Assembly: GCA_944325235.1 (NCBI GenBank)
Contig: CALUZE010000029.1
Coordinates: 1-11,345, forward strand
Source of the DNA: an uncultured Elusimicrobiales bacterium
Lineage (GTDB): Bacteria; Elusimicrobiota; Elusimicrobia; Elusimicrobiales; Elusimicrobiaceae
DNA length: 11,345 bases
Direction: 5' to 3'
Position 1 is the first letter of the stretch; each line of letters starts with the position of its first letter. The notes under the pieces were generated by a model that was not told where the DNA came from, did no database searches, and was given only the letters and a program-made list of their open reading frames with translations. The position numbers and the translations under genes are program-made. Positions 1 through 7,895 of this stretch are shown piece after piece.

Positions 1-303
1 AAAGAAAATTTTGTAGGGAAAGACGCGCTGGCGGCGCAAAAAGCACAGGGCGTAAAAGAAAAGCTCATCGGCTTTGTGCTCAAAAGCCCCGGCGTACCGC
101 GTGCCGGCTGCAAAGTGTTTGCGGACGGCGCGGAAAAAGGGGCGCTGACCAGCGGCACCTATTCCCCGCTGTTTAAGGGGATTGCCGTCGGATACCTGGC
201 GGCCGAATGGGCCGTGCCCGGCAAAGAAGTGGAAATTGAAATCCACGGCAAGCGGGCCAAGGCCGAGGTCGTCAAACCGCCGTTTTATAAAAACCGAGTT
301 TAA
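1..303 (+). CDS. gcvT: Aminomethyltransferase (glycine cleavage T-protein), C-terminal part
   Basis: This is the 3' end of a gene that begins before the window; the last 100 codons and the TAA stop are visible in frame 1. T-protein takes the aminomethyl group from the lipoyl arm of GcvH and passes it to tetrahydrofolate, releasing ammonia and making 5,10-methylene-THF. The visible part matches the C-terminal beta-barrel domain of the family: an FVGKDAL segment, then LTSGTYSPLFKGIAVGYL, and a final HGKRAKAEVVKPPFYK that ends as GcvT proteins normally do. The folate-binding N-terminal domain is out of view, so catalytic residues cannot be checked. It lies 16 nt upstream of gcvH, in the order T-H-PA-PB usual for split P-protein systems. 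YgfZ-like relatives share the fold, but the gcv neighbours make GcvT the clear choice. Confidence 0.93.
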   Translation, partial: KENFVGKDALAAQKAQGVKEKLIGFVLKSPGVPRAGCKVFADGAEKGALTSGTYSPLFKGIAVGYLAAEWAVPGKEVEIEIHGKRAKAEVVKPPFYKNRV

Positions 304-319
304 CCGAAAGGAGAAAAAT

Positions 320-700
320 ATGTATAACGAAGAAAATTGCCGTTTTGCCAAAACCCACGAATGGGCCCATATGGATGGCGACATTGCCACCGTGGGCATC
401 AGCAACCACGCACAGGAAGAAATCAGCGACATCGTTTTTGTGGATTTGCCCAAAGTCGGCCAACAGGTAACTGCCGGCCAAAACTGCTGCGTGATTGAAT
501 CCGTCAAATCCGCGTCCGAAATTTACGCTCCCGTCAGCGGCGAAGTGGTGGAAGTAAACACCGCGCTTACGAACGACCCCGCCCTCGTTAACCGCGAACC
601 GCACGGCAACGGCTGGCTGTTCAAAATCAAAATGTCGGCCCCGGCGGAATACGAAAACCTGATGGACCTGACGGCATACAAAGCCACGCTCGGTAAATAA
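320..700 (+). CDS. gcvH: Glycine cleavage system H protein (lipoyl carrier)
   Basis: The 126-residue product is the mobile lipoyl-carrying protein of the cytoplasmic glycine cleavage complex; its lipoyl arm shuttles the aminomethyl group between P-, T- and L-proteins. The N-terminal KTHEWAHMDGDIATVGIS is typical of the family, and the lipoylation site is ESVKSASE with Lys63 as the modified residue, followed by IYAPVSGEVVEVN. The length matches ordinary H-proteins. An ATG at 320 was chosen over the longer in-frame opening at 182 because AAAGGAG at 307-313 sits 6 nt before it and residue 1 then aligns with the family start; the longer version would overlap gcvT. A GC-rich hairpin follows the stop, so message for gcvH may be made or kept in excess of gcvPA. 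Cys56-Cys57 just before the lipoyl site are a small oddity. Confidence 0.97.
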   Translation: MYNEENCRFAKTHEWAHMDGDIATVGISNHAQEEISDIVFVDLPKVGQQVTAGQNCCVIESVKSASEIYAPVSGEVVEVNTALTNDPALVNREPHGNGWLFKIKMSAPAEYENLMDLTAYKATLGK

Positions 701-715
701 GCGGACTTTTTAATC

Positions 716-741
716 ATCCCCCGCCCGAAGCGGGGGATTTT
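716..741 (+). terminator. GC-rich hairpin between gcvH and gcvPA (partial terminator or 3' stabiliser)
   Basis: A perfect 9-bp stem (716-724 with 730-738) closes a 5-nt loop and runs into four T. The T-run is short and is interrupted by AAA, so it may let through a fraction of polymerases or simply protect the upstream mRNA end. It ends 14 nt before the gcvPA start and lies just before its ribosome binding site. Confidence 0.5.
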
Positions 742-755
742 AAAGGATAGTTACT

Positions 756-2087
756 ATGTTTATTCCCCACACGAAAGAAGACCGCCAGGAAATGCTGGCC
801 AAGATTGGCGTTTCGTCGGTGCAGGAGCTGTTGGCGCAAATCCCGCAGGATTTGTTGTACCCCGCGCTGGATTTGCCCCGCGCCTTGTCCGAACAGGAAC
901 TCACCGCGCACGTGCAGGCGTTGGCCGCGCGCAACAAGCCGCTTAAAAACTTTATCGGCGCAGGCATTTACGAACATTTTATTCCCGCCGCGGTGAATGC
1001 GTTATCCTCCCGCGGGGAGTTTTTAACCGCCTACACTCCCTACCAGGCCGAAGCCAGCCAGGGCACCCTGCAAACGATTTACGAATTTCAAAGCTGTATC
1101 TGCGCACTGACGGATATGGACGTGGCCACCGCCTCCCACTACGACGGCGCTACCGCCCTGGCTGAAGCCGCTTTGGCGTGCTTGCGCATTACGGGCCGCA
1201 CGGAAATTTTGGTTTCCGCCGCGCTGCACCCGCACTACAAAGAAGTGCTTAAAACCTACGTGCGCCACCAACCGGGCGTGTGCGTGAAAGAAGCCCCGCT
1301 GGGCGCGGACGGCACGCTGGATTTGAACGCGCTGGGCGGTTTGCTTTCCGCTAAAACCGCCTGCTTTGTGCTGGCGACGCCGAACTTTTTCGGTTGTTTG
1401 GAACAAGCGGAAAAAGTATCCGCGCGTGTACATCAGGCGGGTGCGTTGCTGACGGCCGTGTTTAATCCGATTGCCTTGGGCGTGATGCAAACGCCGGGCT
1501 CGTACAACGCCGATTTTGCCGTGGCCGAAGGACAGCCCTTGGGCAACGCCATGAACTTTGGCGGCCCCGGGCTGGGCATTATGACCGCCAAAAAAGCCTA
1601 TATGCGCCAGCTGCCCGGGCGCATTGTGGGCATTGCCAAAGACAAAAACGGCCGCCGCGCCTTCGTTCTTACCCTGCAGGCGCGCGAACAGCATATCCGC
1701 CGCGAACGGGCGTCTTCCAACATCTGCTCCAACGAAGCGCTTTGCGCGCTCAACGCGGTGATTTACTTAACGCTCCTGGGCCCTGCGGGCCTGGCCGAAG
1801 TGGCCGAACTGAACCTGGAACGCGCACACCAACTGGCCGAAAAGCTGGGCCAATTGCCCGGCTACCGCGTGAAATACGCCGCGCCGTTCTTTAACGAATT
1901 TGTGTTGGAATGCCCCGTTCCCGCCAAGAAAATCATTCAAAAGCTGGAAAAGAAAAACATCAGCGCGGGCTATGCACTGGGGAAGGATTTTAAAGGAATG
2001 GAAAACTGCCTGCTCGTGTGCGCCACGGAAACCAAAACCGAGGCCGATTTGCAGGCCTATGCCGATGCGCTGGGAGGTGTAAAATGA
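756..2087 (+). CDS. gcvPA: Glycine dehydrogenase (decarboxylating) subunit 1
   Basis: The 443-residue product is the N-terminal half of a split P-protein. With GcvPB it forms the PLP-dependent enzyme that decarboxylates glycine and loads the aminomethyl group onto lipoyl-GcvH. Family landmarks are FIGAGIYEHFIPAAV (about 66-80), TPYQAEASQGTLQTIYEFQ (about 94-112), the HYDGATALAEA segment (128-138) and EGQPLGNAMNFGGPGLG (258-274). The length is normal for GcvPA. The ATG at 756 is preceded by AAAGGA at 742-747. The stop overlaps the start of gcvPB as ATGA, pointing to translational coupling that would keep the two halves equimolar. The PLP lysine is expected in subunit 2, not here. Confidence 0.96.
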   Translation: MFIPHTKEDRQEMLAKIGVSSVQELLAQIPQDLLYPALDLPRALSEQELTAHVQALAARNKPLKNFIGAGIYEHFIPAAVNALSSRGEFLTAYTPYQAEASQGTLQTIYEFQSCICALTDMDVATASHYDGATALAEAALACLRITGRTEILVSAALHPHYKEVLKTYVRHQPGVCVKEAPLGADGTLDLNALGGLLSAKTACFVLATPNFFGCLEQAEKVSARVHQAGALLTAVFNPIALGVMQTPGSYNADFAVAEGQPLGNAMNFGGPGLGIMTAKKAYMRQLPGRIVGIAKDKNGRRAFVLTLQAREQHIRRERASSNICSNEALCALNAVIYLTLLGPAGLAEVAELNLERAHQLAEKLGQLPGYRVKYAAPFFNEFVLECPVPAKKIIQKLEKKNISAGYALGKDFKGMENCLLVCATETKTEADLQAYADALGGVK

Positions 2088-3532
2088 AAACGATTTTGCC
2101 GCATAACGCGTTATCGTTGGAAAAATCCCGCCCCGGCCGCCGCGGCGTACGGTTTGAACCCGTGCAAAAGCACGCCTCGGCCTATCTGCCCGAAGCATAC
2201 CTGCGCAAAAGCGCGCCCAAGCTGCCGGAACTTTCGGAATTTGAAACGGTGCGCCATTTTACGCGTCTGTCGGAACTGAACTACTGCCTGGACGGCGAGT
2301 TCTATCCGCTGGGGTCCTGCACGATGAAGTACAACCCCAAAGCGTACGACTTTTTAAGCGCACTGCCCGGGTTTACGCAAGTGCACCCGCTGGCGCCGGA
2401 ATCTTCGGTGCAGGGCACGCTGGAAATGCTTTATCACTTCCAGGAACTACTTAAAAAGGTGACGGGTCTGGCGGCGTTTACGCTCCAGCCTGCGGCCGGT
2501 GCACACGGGGAACTGACCGGTATTTTGACGGCCCGCGCCTATCACGACGCGCGCAAAGATTTTAAACGCACGGAAGTCATCGTGCCCGACACTGCCCACG
2601 GCACCAACCCCGCTACGGCGCATATGGCCGGATACACGGTGGTAAACATCAAATCCGCGCCGGACGGCCGCGTGGACAAAGCGGCTTTGCAGCAGGCGCT
2701 GTCGGACAAAACGGCCGTGGTGATGCTGACCGTACCCAACACGGTGGGGCTGTTTGAAACGGACATCTGCGAAATTGCCGATATGGTGCACAAAGCGGGC
2801 GCCTTGTTCTATTTGGACGGCGCGAACTTCAACGCGTTGGCCGGGCTCGTAAAACCCGCCGATATGGGGGCGGACTTAATGCACTTAAACGTGCACAAAA
2901 GTTTTGCTGCCCCGCACGGCGGCGGCGGCCCGGGGGCAGGCCCCGTGGGGGCGGCGGCGCATGTGGCGCCTTTCCTGCCCAAGCCGATGGTAGAGCTGAA
3001 AAACGGCAAATATACCTTAAGCGGCAAAATGCCCAAGAGCCTGGGCAAAATGAAAGCGTTTTACGGCAATATAGCCGTCTGCCTGCGCGGGTATTGCTAT
3101 TTGCGCCAGTTTGACGGAACCACCTTCCGCCAAATTGCCGAAAACGCCATTTTGAACGCCAACTACATCCGCGCCGCGCTGAAAGGCAAGTTTAATGCTT
3201 TCTTTGACTGCATTTGTATGCACGAATGCGTGCTGAGCATTAATCCGGCCGAGATGAACGGTGTGCATACGTCCGACATTGCCAAACGGCTGCTGGACTA
3301 CGGCTTTTATGCCCCCACCATTTACTTCCCGTTAATCGTGCCGGAAGCGATGATGGTGGAACCGACGGAAACCGAAAGCAAGCAAATGATGGACGCGTTT
3401 GTGGAAGCGATGGAACAAATCTACACGGAAATCCAAACCGAACCGCAAACCGTCAAGGACGCGCCGCACACCCAGTGCGTGTGCCGCATTGACGAAGTTT
3501 CCGCCGCGCGCGAACCCAATTTGCGCTGGTAA
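2084..3532 (+). CDS. gcvPB: Glycine dehydrogenase (decarboxylating) subunit 2
   Basis: The 482-residue product is the C-terminal, PLP-binding half of the split P-protein. It carries LGSCTMKYNP near residues 78-87, the AHGTNPATAHMAGY segment, and LNVHKSFAAPHGGGGPGAGPVG, in which Lys272 is the expected Schiff-base lysine. The C-terminal half contains EPTETESKQMMDAF, also typical. The length is normal. I chose the ATG at 2084 because it overlaps the gcvPA stop by 4 nt and has GGGAGG at 2072-2077, 6 nt upstream; an in-frame ATG at 2018 lies inside gcvPA and would add residues unlike the family. The protein ends in a cysteine-containing tail (TQCVCRIDE) before the stop. Two hairpins follow directly. 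Confidence 0.97.
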   Translation: MKTILPHNALSLEKSRPGRRGVRFEPVQKHASAYLPEAYLRKSAPKLPELSEFETVRHFTRLSELNYCLDGEFYPLGSCTMKYNPKAYDFLSALPGFTQVHPLAPESSVQGTLEMLYHFQELLKKVTGLAAFTLQPAAGAHGELTGILTARAYHDARKDFKRTEVIVPDTAHGTNPATAHMAGYTVVNIKSAPDGRVDKAALQQALSDKTAVVMLTVPNTVGLFETDICEIADMVHKAGALFYLDGANFNALAGLVKPADMGADLMHLNVHKSFAAPHGGGGPGAGPVGAAAHVAPFLPKPMVELKNGKYTLSGKMPKSLGKMKAFYGNIAVCLRGYCYLRQFDGTTFRQIAENAILNANYIRAALKGKFNAFFDCICMHECVLSINPAEMNGVHTSDIAKRLLDYGFYAPTIYFPLIVPEAMMVEPTETESKQMMDAFVEAMEQIYTEIQTEPQTVKDAPHTQCVCRIDEVSAAREPNLRW

Positions 3533-3574
3533 TCCCGCGTGTACGGCCCCGCTTGCGGGCGGGGCCGTGCGGGA
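3533..3574 (+). other. Long GC-rich hairpin directly after gcvPB
   Basis: The first base after the gcvPB stop opens a two-part stem: 3533-3538 pairs with 3569-3574, then, after a 4-nt bulge on the left side, 3543-3552 pairs perfectly with 3559-3568 around a 6-nt loop. That gives 16 base pairs, mostly G-C. No T-run follows, so this is more likely a 3'-end protecting or processing structure (or a Rho-assisted stop) than a classical intrinsic terminator. Confidence 0.55.
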
Positions 3575-3584
3575 GGATTCTCTT

Positions 3585-3608
3585 GCCGCCGGGATAACCC
3601 CGGGCGGC
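3585..3608 (+). promoter_or_regulatory. Second hairpin in the leader of the lipoate ligase gene
   Basis: GCCGCC (3585-3590) pairs with GGCGGC (3603-3608) and, after a single-base bulge, GGG (3591-3593) pairs with CCC (3599-3601), leaving the small loop 3594-3598. It ends 10 nt before the ATG at 3619 and occupies the place where a Shine-Dalgarno sequence would be expected. None is visible. It could limit ribosome access to that start; this is inference from position. Confidence 0.4.
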
Positions 3609-3618
3609 TGTATAGTTT

Positions 3619-4311
3619 ATGGATATTGTACTGGCCAGCCCGGCGTTAAACGTGTATGAACAAATGGCATTGGACGAATGCCTCGTACGCGCGCGCCCGC
3701 GCGAGGCCACCCTGCGCTTTTACCGCTGGACGGAAGGCCCGGCCGTCACCTTTGGGTACGCCCAGTTTGTTAGCGAGGTCCGCCGCGCCGTGCAGGCGCA
3801 CCCCGGCCCGTTAGTCCGCCGACCGACGGGCGGAGGCGTGGTGTTCCACGGGGAGGATTTAACGTTTTCGCTGGTGTTCCCTTCGGCTGAGCGCCCCGCG
3901 GAAATTTATCGCCGCCTGCATGCGTGTATCCACGAACAGTTGGCCCGCTTGGGCGCGCAAAACCGCGTGTTTGACCGCAAACTGCCCGCGTCCGCGTATG
4001 CCCCCAGCGTGCACCACGCGGCCAGCGCGTGCTTTAATAACCCGGTGGAAAACGATTTGCTCGCGGCCGATGGTGCCAAAGTGTTGGGCGGAGCCATCCG
4101 CCGCTTTGGCCAAACCGTGCTGTATCAAGGCTCTTTGCAGCTGCCCGGCGCGCGCGAAAATCCGGCCTATAAAAAAGCCGTGATTGACGCCGCACGCGTG
4201 TTTTGGGCAACCGATTTAACTCCTTGCCGCGCGGACGAAACGCTGCTGCAAGCGGCCCGGCAACTGGCCCAAACGCAATATGCCCAAAAAAGTTGGACGG
4301 AGAAATTTTAA
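3619..4311 (+). CDS. Lipoate-protein ligase / octanoyltransferase family protein (LplA/LipM-like)
   Basis: The 230-residue product belongs to the BPL/LPL catalytic-domain family that attaches lipoate or octanoate to carrier-protein lysines. Visible motifs are RRPTGGGVVFH (67-77, the acyl-adenylate/acyl pocket loop), ACFNNPVENDLL (137-148) with Cys138 in the position of the LipM catalytic cysteine, and AKVLGGAIRRFG (153-164) with the conserved Lys154. The CF..P pattern leans towards a LipM-type octanoyltransferase, whereas ATP-using LplA enzymes lack that cysteine; I cannot settle which. It is shorter than typical LplA/LipM, with little beyond the catalytic domain. An in-frame TAG just upstream fixes ATG 3619 as the earliest start; no Shine-Dalgarno is seen. 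Following gcvT-H-PA-PB, its likely target is GcvH Lys63. Confidence 0.85.
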   Translation: MDIVLASPALNVYEQMALDECLVRARPREATLRFYRWTEGPAVTFGYAQFVSEVRRAVQAHPGPLVRRPTGGGVVFHGEDLTFSLVFPSAERPAEIYRRLHACIHEQLARLGAQNRVFDRKLPASAYAPSVHHAASACFNNPVENDLLAADGAKVLGGAIRRFGQTVLYQGSLQLPGARENPAYKKAVIDAARVFWATDLTPCRADETLLQAARQLAQTQYAQKSWTEKF

Positions 4312-4997
4312 TGGTGCGTTTACTCAAATTGCTCATCGCCCTCTTGCTGCTGCCCACGGCCGTGCTGACGTTTGCCGAAACGATGCGGATTTTGCTGGCC
4401 GTGTTGGGGCATTTGCAGGCGGCGGTCAGTTTTGTGGCCGGAGCGGTGGTGTATAGCGGTATCCATTACGGGTACTACAATTTTTCCCGGCCGTATGTGT
4501 TCGCGCACGAAATGACGCACGCCCTGGCGGCGCTGGTGTGCGGATGCCGGATTAAGGACGTGTCCATCGGGCAGGACAGCGGATACGTGAAAATGGACGA
4601 CTGCAACGCATTTGTGGTGCTCGCGCCGTATTTCATACCGGCGTACACGGTGGCGGCGGCGTTTGTGTACCTCGTTGCGGATTTGTTTGTGGATTTGACG
4701 CCCTACCGCCAGGTGTTTTTGTTTGTCATCGGGTTTTGCACGGCGTTCCACCTGGTGCAGACGTTTAAAACGTTGTTTGAGGCCGAACAGCCCGATTTAA
4801 AATTGGCCGGCGGCAAGGTGTTTTCCGTCGTGATGATTGTGCTGGCCAACCTGGTGGTGCTGGCACTGGTGTTAAAGGCGTTGTTCCCGGAAACGGTCAG
4901 TTTGGCTGCCGCCGGCAAAAATGTGCTGGCGGGAACCGTCAACATCTGGCGAATTATAGTAAACTATATAGTAGAAAAAGCAGTGAACGCGGCATAA
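4311..4997 (+). CDS. M50-like membrane zinc metallopeptidase (predicted)
   Basis: The 228-residue product is a polytopic inner-membrane protein with an HExxH zinc motif, HEMTH at residues 66-70, followed by ALAALVCGCRIKDVSIG, a pattern seen in M50B-like site-2-protease relatives. Hydrophobic stretches lie at about 2-22, 25-51, 100-124, 133-150 and 171-192. EAEQPDL near 157-163 may supply a third zinc ligand (Asp162), but this is a guess from position. The ATG at 4311 shares its A with the TAA stop of the ligase gene and has GGAG at 4299-4302, so translation is probably coupled; the longer in-frame opening at 4203 would lie inside the ligase gene. No PDZ domain is visible and no substrate can be named. 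It may be a protease or a degenerate homologue. Confidence 0.72.
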   Translation: MVRLLKLLIALLLLPTAVLTFAETMRILLAVLGHLQAAVSFVAGAVVYSGIHYGYYNFSRPYVFAHEMTHALAALVCGCRIKDVSIGQDSGYVKMDDCNAFVVLAPYFIPAYTVAAAFVYLVADLFVDLTPYRQVFLFVIGFCTAFHLVQTFKTLFEAEQPDLKLAGGKVFSVVMIVLANLVVLALVLKALFPETVSLAAAGKNVLAGTVNIWRIIVNYIVEKAVNAA

Positions 4998-5000
4998 AAA

Positions 5001-7307
5001 ATGAGCAAAAAAAATAAAAACAAACACAAAAAAGGGTTTTGGGCCTGGGTAGTGCGGTTTATCAAATCGTGCTTTCTGGTCAGCTTTCGTATGGTTTTGT
5101 TTACCGTTATGCTGCTTTTGCTGTTGGTGGCGGGGCTGTGGCTGGTGTTTTTAAAAACGTTTAACGCTCAGCACATCAGCGAAGTCATTACCGAAGAACT
5201 GCAAAAACGCTTGGACCGCCCGGTCATTATTTCCTCCCTGGATTTAAAATTTATTAATACGTTGGAACTCAAAGGCTTTTCCGTGCTGGATACGGAAGGG
5301 GAACCGGGGTATCCGCTGTTGTCGGCCGAGTCCGTTACGCTGCGCTTTCGGCTGTTGCCGCTTTTAAACCAGCAGTTGGTGATTGATGAAGTTTCCTTAA
5401 ACGCGCCGCGCTTTAATGTGGTGCGTCTGCAAGACGGCAGCTACAATATGCCGCGGCTGCGCACCCCCAAGGAAAAATCCTTCTACACCAGCGAACTGAC
5501 CGGACGCAAACTGGCCGTGAGCGTGGAAGACTGGACGGTGGACAACGGCGTGTTAAGCTACAAGGATTTGGCCACCGGCGTGTCGCACGCGGTGTACGGG
5601 CTGAATATGCATTTTGAACAGCTGCGCTTTGACGAACTGTCCCGCTTCCGGGCGGAAATGGTGCTGCGCAACAAGTGGGGGGACAATATTTCCGATATGG
5701 AAATCCAGGGCACGGGACATGTGAATTTTGCCGGATTTGATTGGACGAATTTTGCCTTGCGCAGCCTGCGCACGCAAGTGTATTTGTTCCAAAAACCGGT
5801 GGATTTATTGATTGATTTGGACAACCTGCGCACCCCGTATTTTACCGTCAAGGCCAGCGTGCCGGCCTTTTCCAGCAAGGATTTGTCGCTGTTCCACACC
5901 CAGGAATGGGGCTTTGCGGTCCCCAAGGCCGAAATTACGGCGCAGGGGGTGCTGGATAACGACTACCGCCTGCTGAAACTTTCCAAAGTAACGGCCTCCG
6001 CGGACGACGTATCGCTGACGGCCTCGGGCATACTGGATTTTGCCCAACAACCGTTTACGCTGGACGTACAGGGGCAGACAAATTCCTTTAAACTGGCCGG
6101 CAAAGAAACGTATTACGCCCCCGCTGCCCAATACAAACTGACGGGCACCGGTTCGGTTTCGGCCCGGGTGACGCGCCAGGACGGCAAATACGCACTGCCG
6201 CTTTTGACGGCACAAGTAAAAGACGTGGACGGCTTGTTCTACGGCTTTAAAGCCCAGGGCGTGAGCGGGGAGTTCCAGGCCAAAACCAACTTTACCGATT
6301 TGTACGCCAACACCACGGCGGGCAAAGTGACGGTGAACAAATCCGTGTTTGACAAACTGAAGATGAGCGCCAGCTGGCGCAAGGGCAATTTGTATGCGTA
6401 TATCGCGTCTACGGAGTTAAACGGCGTACCGTTTAAGCTGAGTTTGTCCGTCAATAATTTAAAAAGCATCCGCCGCAAAATCCGCACGTCTATCTACTGG
6501 CGCGATTTGGACCCGGTGGCTTTTGTCGGTACGGTCAAAGATTTCGTCACCGTCATTACGCCGCTGCTTAAAAAGAAACCCAATTTTAAAGCGCCGGTGG
6601 AAGGCCAGTTGGCTTGGATGCGCAACTTCCGCGACCGGCTGCCCAAATTTATGCAAAATTTTGCCGGCAATTTGACGGCGGATACGTTTTCTACGCAGAT
6701 TTTGTCGGGCAACCGCTTCAGCGCCGAGTTTGATTTTACCGGGATGCGCGCGGGGATGAAAAACCTGTCCGGCCCGCTGGAAGCCCGCCTGGAGGGCGGC
6801 GTCATCCACCAAATGGAAAAGCTGGCCGAAGAACAACAAGCCTTGAACATCACGTTCCAGCCGTTTATTTTGATGCACCGTATGGAACGCGCCGGAAGTT
6901 TTAAAGTGGGGCAAGTTTTAAAGGACGTTCCGTTTGACGATATGGCGGTGTCGGTTGATTTTACCAACGGGCGTATGCAGATTAACAACGCCTACACGGT
7001 GGGGCCCACCATTTCGGCCGCCGTCAGCGGGTGGACGGACTGGGTGAACGAAAATTTTGATATCATTATATGGACGATGTTTAACAATACTTCCCGTTCC
7101 GGGGCGTTGGCCGAGAACTTGACCGACGAGTCCGGCAACCCGGCGCTGGCGTTTCGGGTGTCGTCTTCTATGCTTAAACCCAAGCTGGAAATGCTGCGCG
7201 CCAAAAAAACGGGCGAAACCATTCGCGCCGCCCAGGAACAGGGATTAAGTACCAGTTTTAAAGCTGCACAGGAATTTATCCAAGGAGATTTTCATGCCAA
7301 GAAATAA
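5001..7307 (+). CDS. AsmA-like large envelope protein
   Basis: The 768-residue product has a very basic N-terminus (KKNKNKHKK), one membrane anchor at about 31-51 and a long, beta-rich remainder that should lie in the periplasm. The segment after the anchor, ITEELQKRLDRPVIISSLDL (63-82) followed by LELKGFSVLD and the VIDEVSLNAPRFNVVRLQDGSYN repeat-like stretch, is the N-terminal signature of AsmA/TamB-type proteins. The C-terminal region (FDDMAVSVDFTNGRMQINN and IWTMFNNTSRSG) also resembles the AsmA C-terminal domain. Such proteins are linked to lipid transport between, or homeostasis of, the two membranes of diderm cells; the specific role here is unknown. The start lies 3 nt after the peptidase stop with only a weak ribosome binding site, suggesting re-initiation. 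The end overlaps pyrE by 14 nt. Confidence 0.82.
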   Translation: MSKKNKNKHKKGFWAWVVRFIKSCFLVSFRMVLFTVMLLLLLVAGLWLVFLKTFNAQHISEVITEELQKRLDRPVIISSLDLKFINTLELKGFSVLDTEGEPGYPLLSAESVTLRFRLLPLLNQQLVIDEVSLNAPRFNVVRLQDGSYNMPRLRTPKEKSFYTSELTGRKLAVSVEDWTVDNGVLSYKDLATGVSHAVYGLNMHFEQLRFDELSRFRAEMVLRNKWGDNISDMEIQGTGHVNFAGFDWTNFALRSLRTQVYLFQKPVDLLIDLDNLRTPYFTVKASVPAFSSKDLSLFHTQEWGFAVPKAEITAQGVLDNDYRLLKLSKVTASADDVSLTASGILDFAQQPFTLDVQGQTNSFKLAGKETYYAPAAQYKLTGTGSVSARVTRQDGKYALPLLTAQVKDVDGLFYGFKAQGVSGEFQAKTNFTDLYANTTAGKVTVNKSVFDKLKMSASWRKGNLYAYIASTELNGVPFKLSLSVNNLKSIRRKIRTSIYWRDLDPVAFVGTVKDFVTVITPLLKKKPNFKAPVEGQLAWMRNFRDRLPKFMQNFAGNLTADTFSTQILSGNRFSAEFDFTGMRAGMKNLSGPLEARLEGGVIHQMEKLAEEQQALNITFQPFILMHRMERAGSFKVGQVLKDVPFDDMAVSVDFTNGRMQINNAYTVGPTISAAVSGWTDWVNENFDIIIWTMFNNTSRSGALAENLTDESGNPALAFRVSSSMLKPKLEMLRAKKTGETIRAAQEQGLSTSFKAAQEFIQGDFHAKK

Positions 7308-7878
7308 TATGGACGTGCTGTGCCTCCTGCAAGAACACGGGGCTATTTTAGAAGGGCACTTTGTGATGCCTTCGGGCTTTCACAGCCAGACGTATATCCA
7401 AACCTCGCTTTTAATGCAGCACCCGAATTTGGCCCAGCGGATTGCGGGGGCCCTGTCGGATAAATTCACGAAGAAAGCCGATGTGGTGATGGCGCTTACG
7501 CCGTCCAACTCGGTGTTGGCGCAGGAAGTCGCGCGGGCGCGCGGCGTGCGCGCCATTTTTGCCTCGCGCGACGATAACGGCGAAATGGTGCTGAAACACA
7601 ATTTTTTGATTAAAGAAGGCGAAGACGTTCTGATTGTGGACGATGTAGCCGTTTCCGGCCGGAAGATCAACAAGGCCATTGAACTCGTGAGCAAACTGGG
7701 CGGGAACGTGATTGGCGTCGGGGTGATTGTGGACCGCTCCATGGGGTACCTGCCGCTGGCGGTGCCGCTGCGGGCGCTGTTGTCGTACCCGATGCAGACT
7801 TTCTCGGCGAAAGAGTGCCCGCTCTGCGCCGCTAAAATTCCGTTCTCCAAATTGGAAGAAACGGGCAAGGGCAAATAA
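7294..7878 (+). CDS. pyrE: Orotate phosphoribosyltransferase
   Basis: The 194-residue product transfers phosphoribose from PRPP to orotate, giving OMP in pyrimidine synthesis. GHFVMPSGFHSQTYIQTS (21-38) matches the substrate-binding N-terminus, and VLIVDDVAVSGRK (112-124) is the PRPP-binding motif with Asp116-Asp117. The C-terminal ECPLCAAKIPFSK (Cys175, Cys178) is characteristic of the Thermus-type branch of PyrE rather than the E. coli type. The ATG at 7294 has AAGGAG at 7282-7287 with 6-nt spacing and overlaps the end of the AsmA-like gene by 14 nt; a second ATG at 7309 is possible but worse placed. No other pyrimidine gene is nearby, so this is a dispersed pyr gene carried in an unrelated operon. 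Confidence 0.92.
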   Translation: MPRNNMDVLCLLQEHGAILEGHFVMPSGFHSQTYIQTSLLMQHPNLAQRIAGALSDKFTKKADVVMALTPSNSVLAQEVARARGVRAIFASRDDNGEMVLKHNFLIKEGEDVLIVDDVAVSGRKINKAIELVSKLGGNVIGVGVIVDRSMGYLPLAVPLRALLSYPMQTFSAKECPLCAAKIPFSKLEETGKGK

Positions 7879-7895
7879 AAACAAGGATAAACCGT

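Noticed and set aside
182..319. Upstream extension of gcvH
   Set aside because: It overlaps gcvT, adds residues unlike H-proteins, and the ATG at 320 has a good ribosome binding site.
1023..1694. Minus-strand open frame of 223 codons opposite gcvPA
   Set aside because: It mirrors the codon bias of gcvPA, has low-complexity His/Arg/Gly composition, and no motif; gcvPA is certain on the other strand.
5805..6914. Several minus-strand open frames of 80-164 codons opposite the AsmA-like gene
   Set aside because: They are fragmentary, lack ribosome binding sites and family motifs, and are explained by the GC bias of the plus-strand gene.
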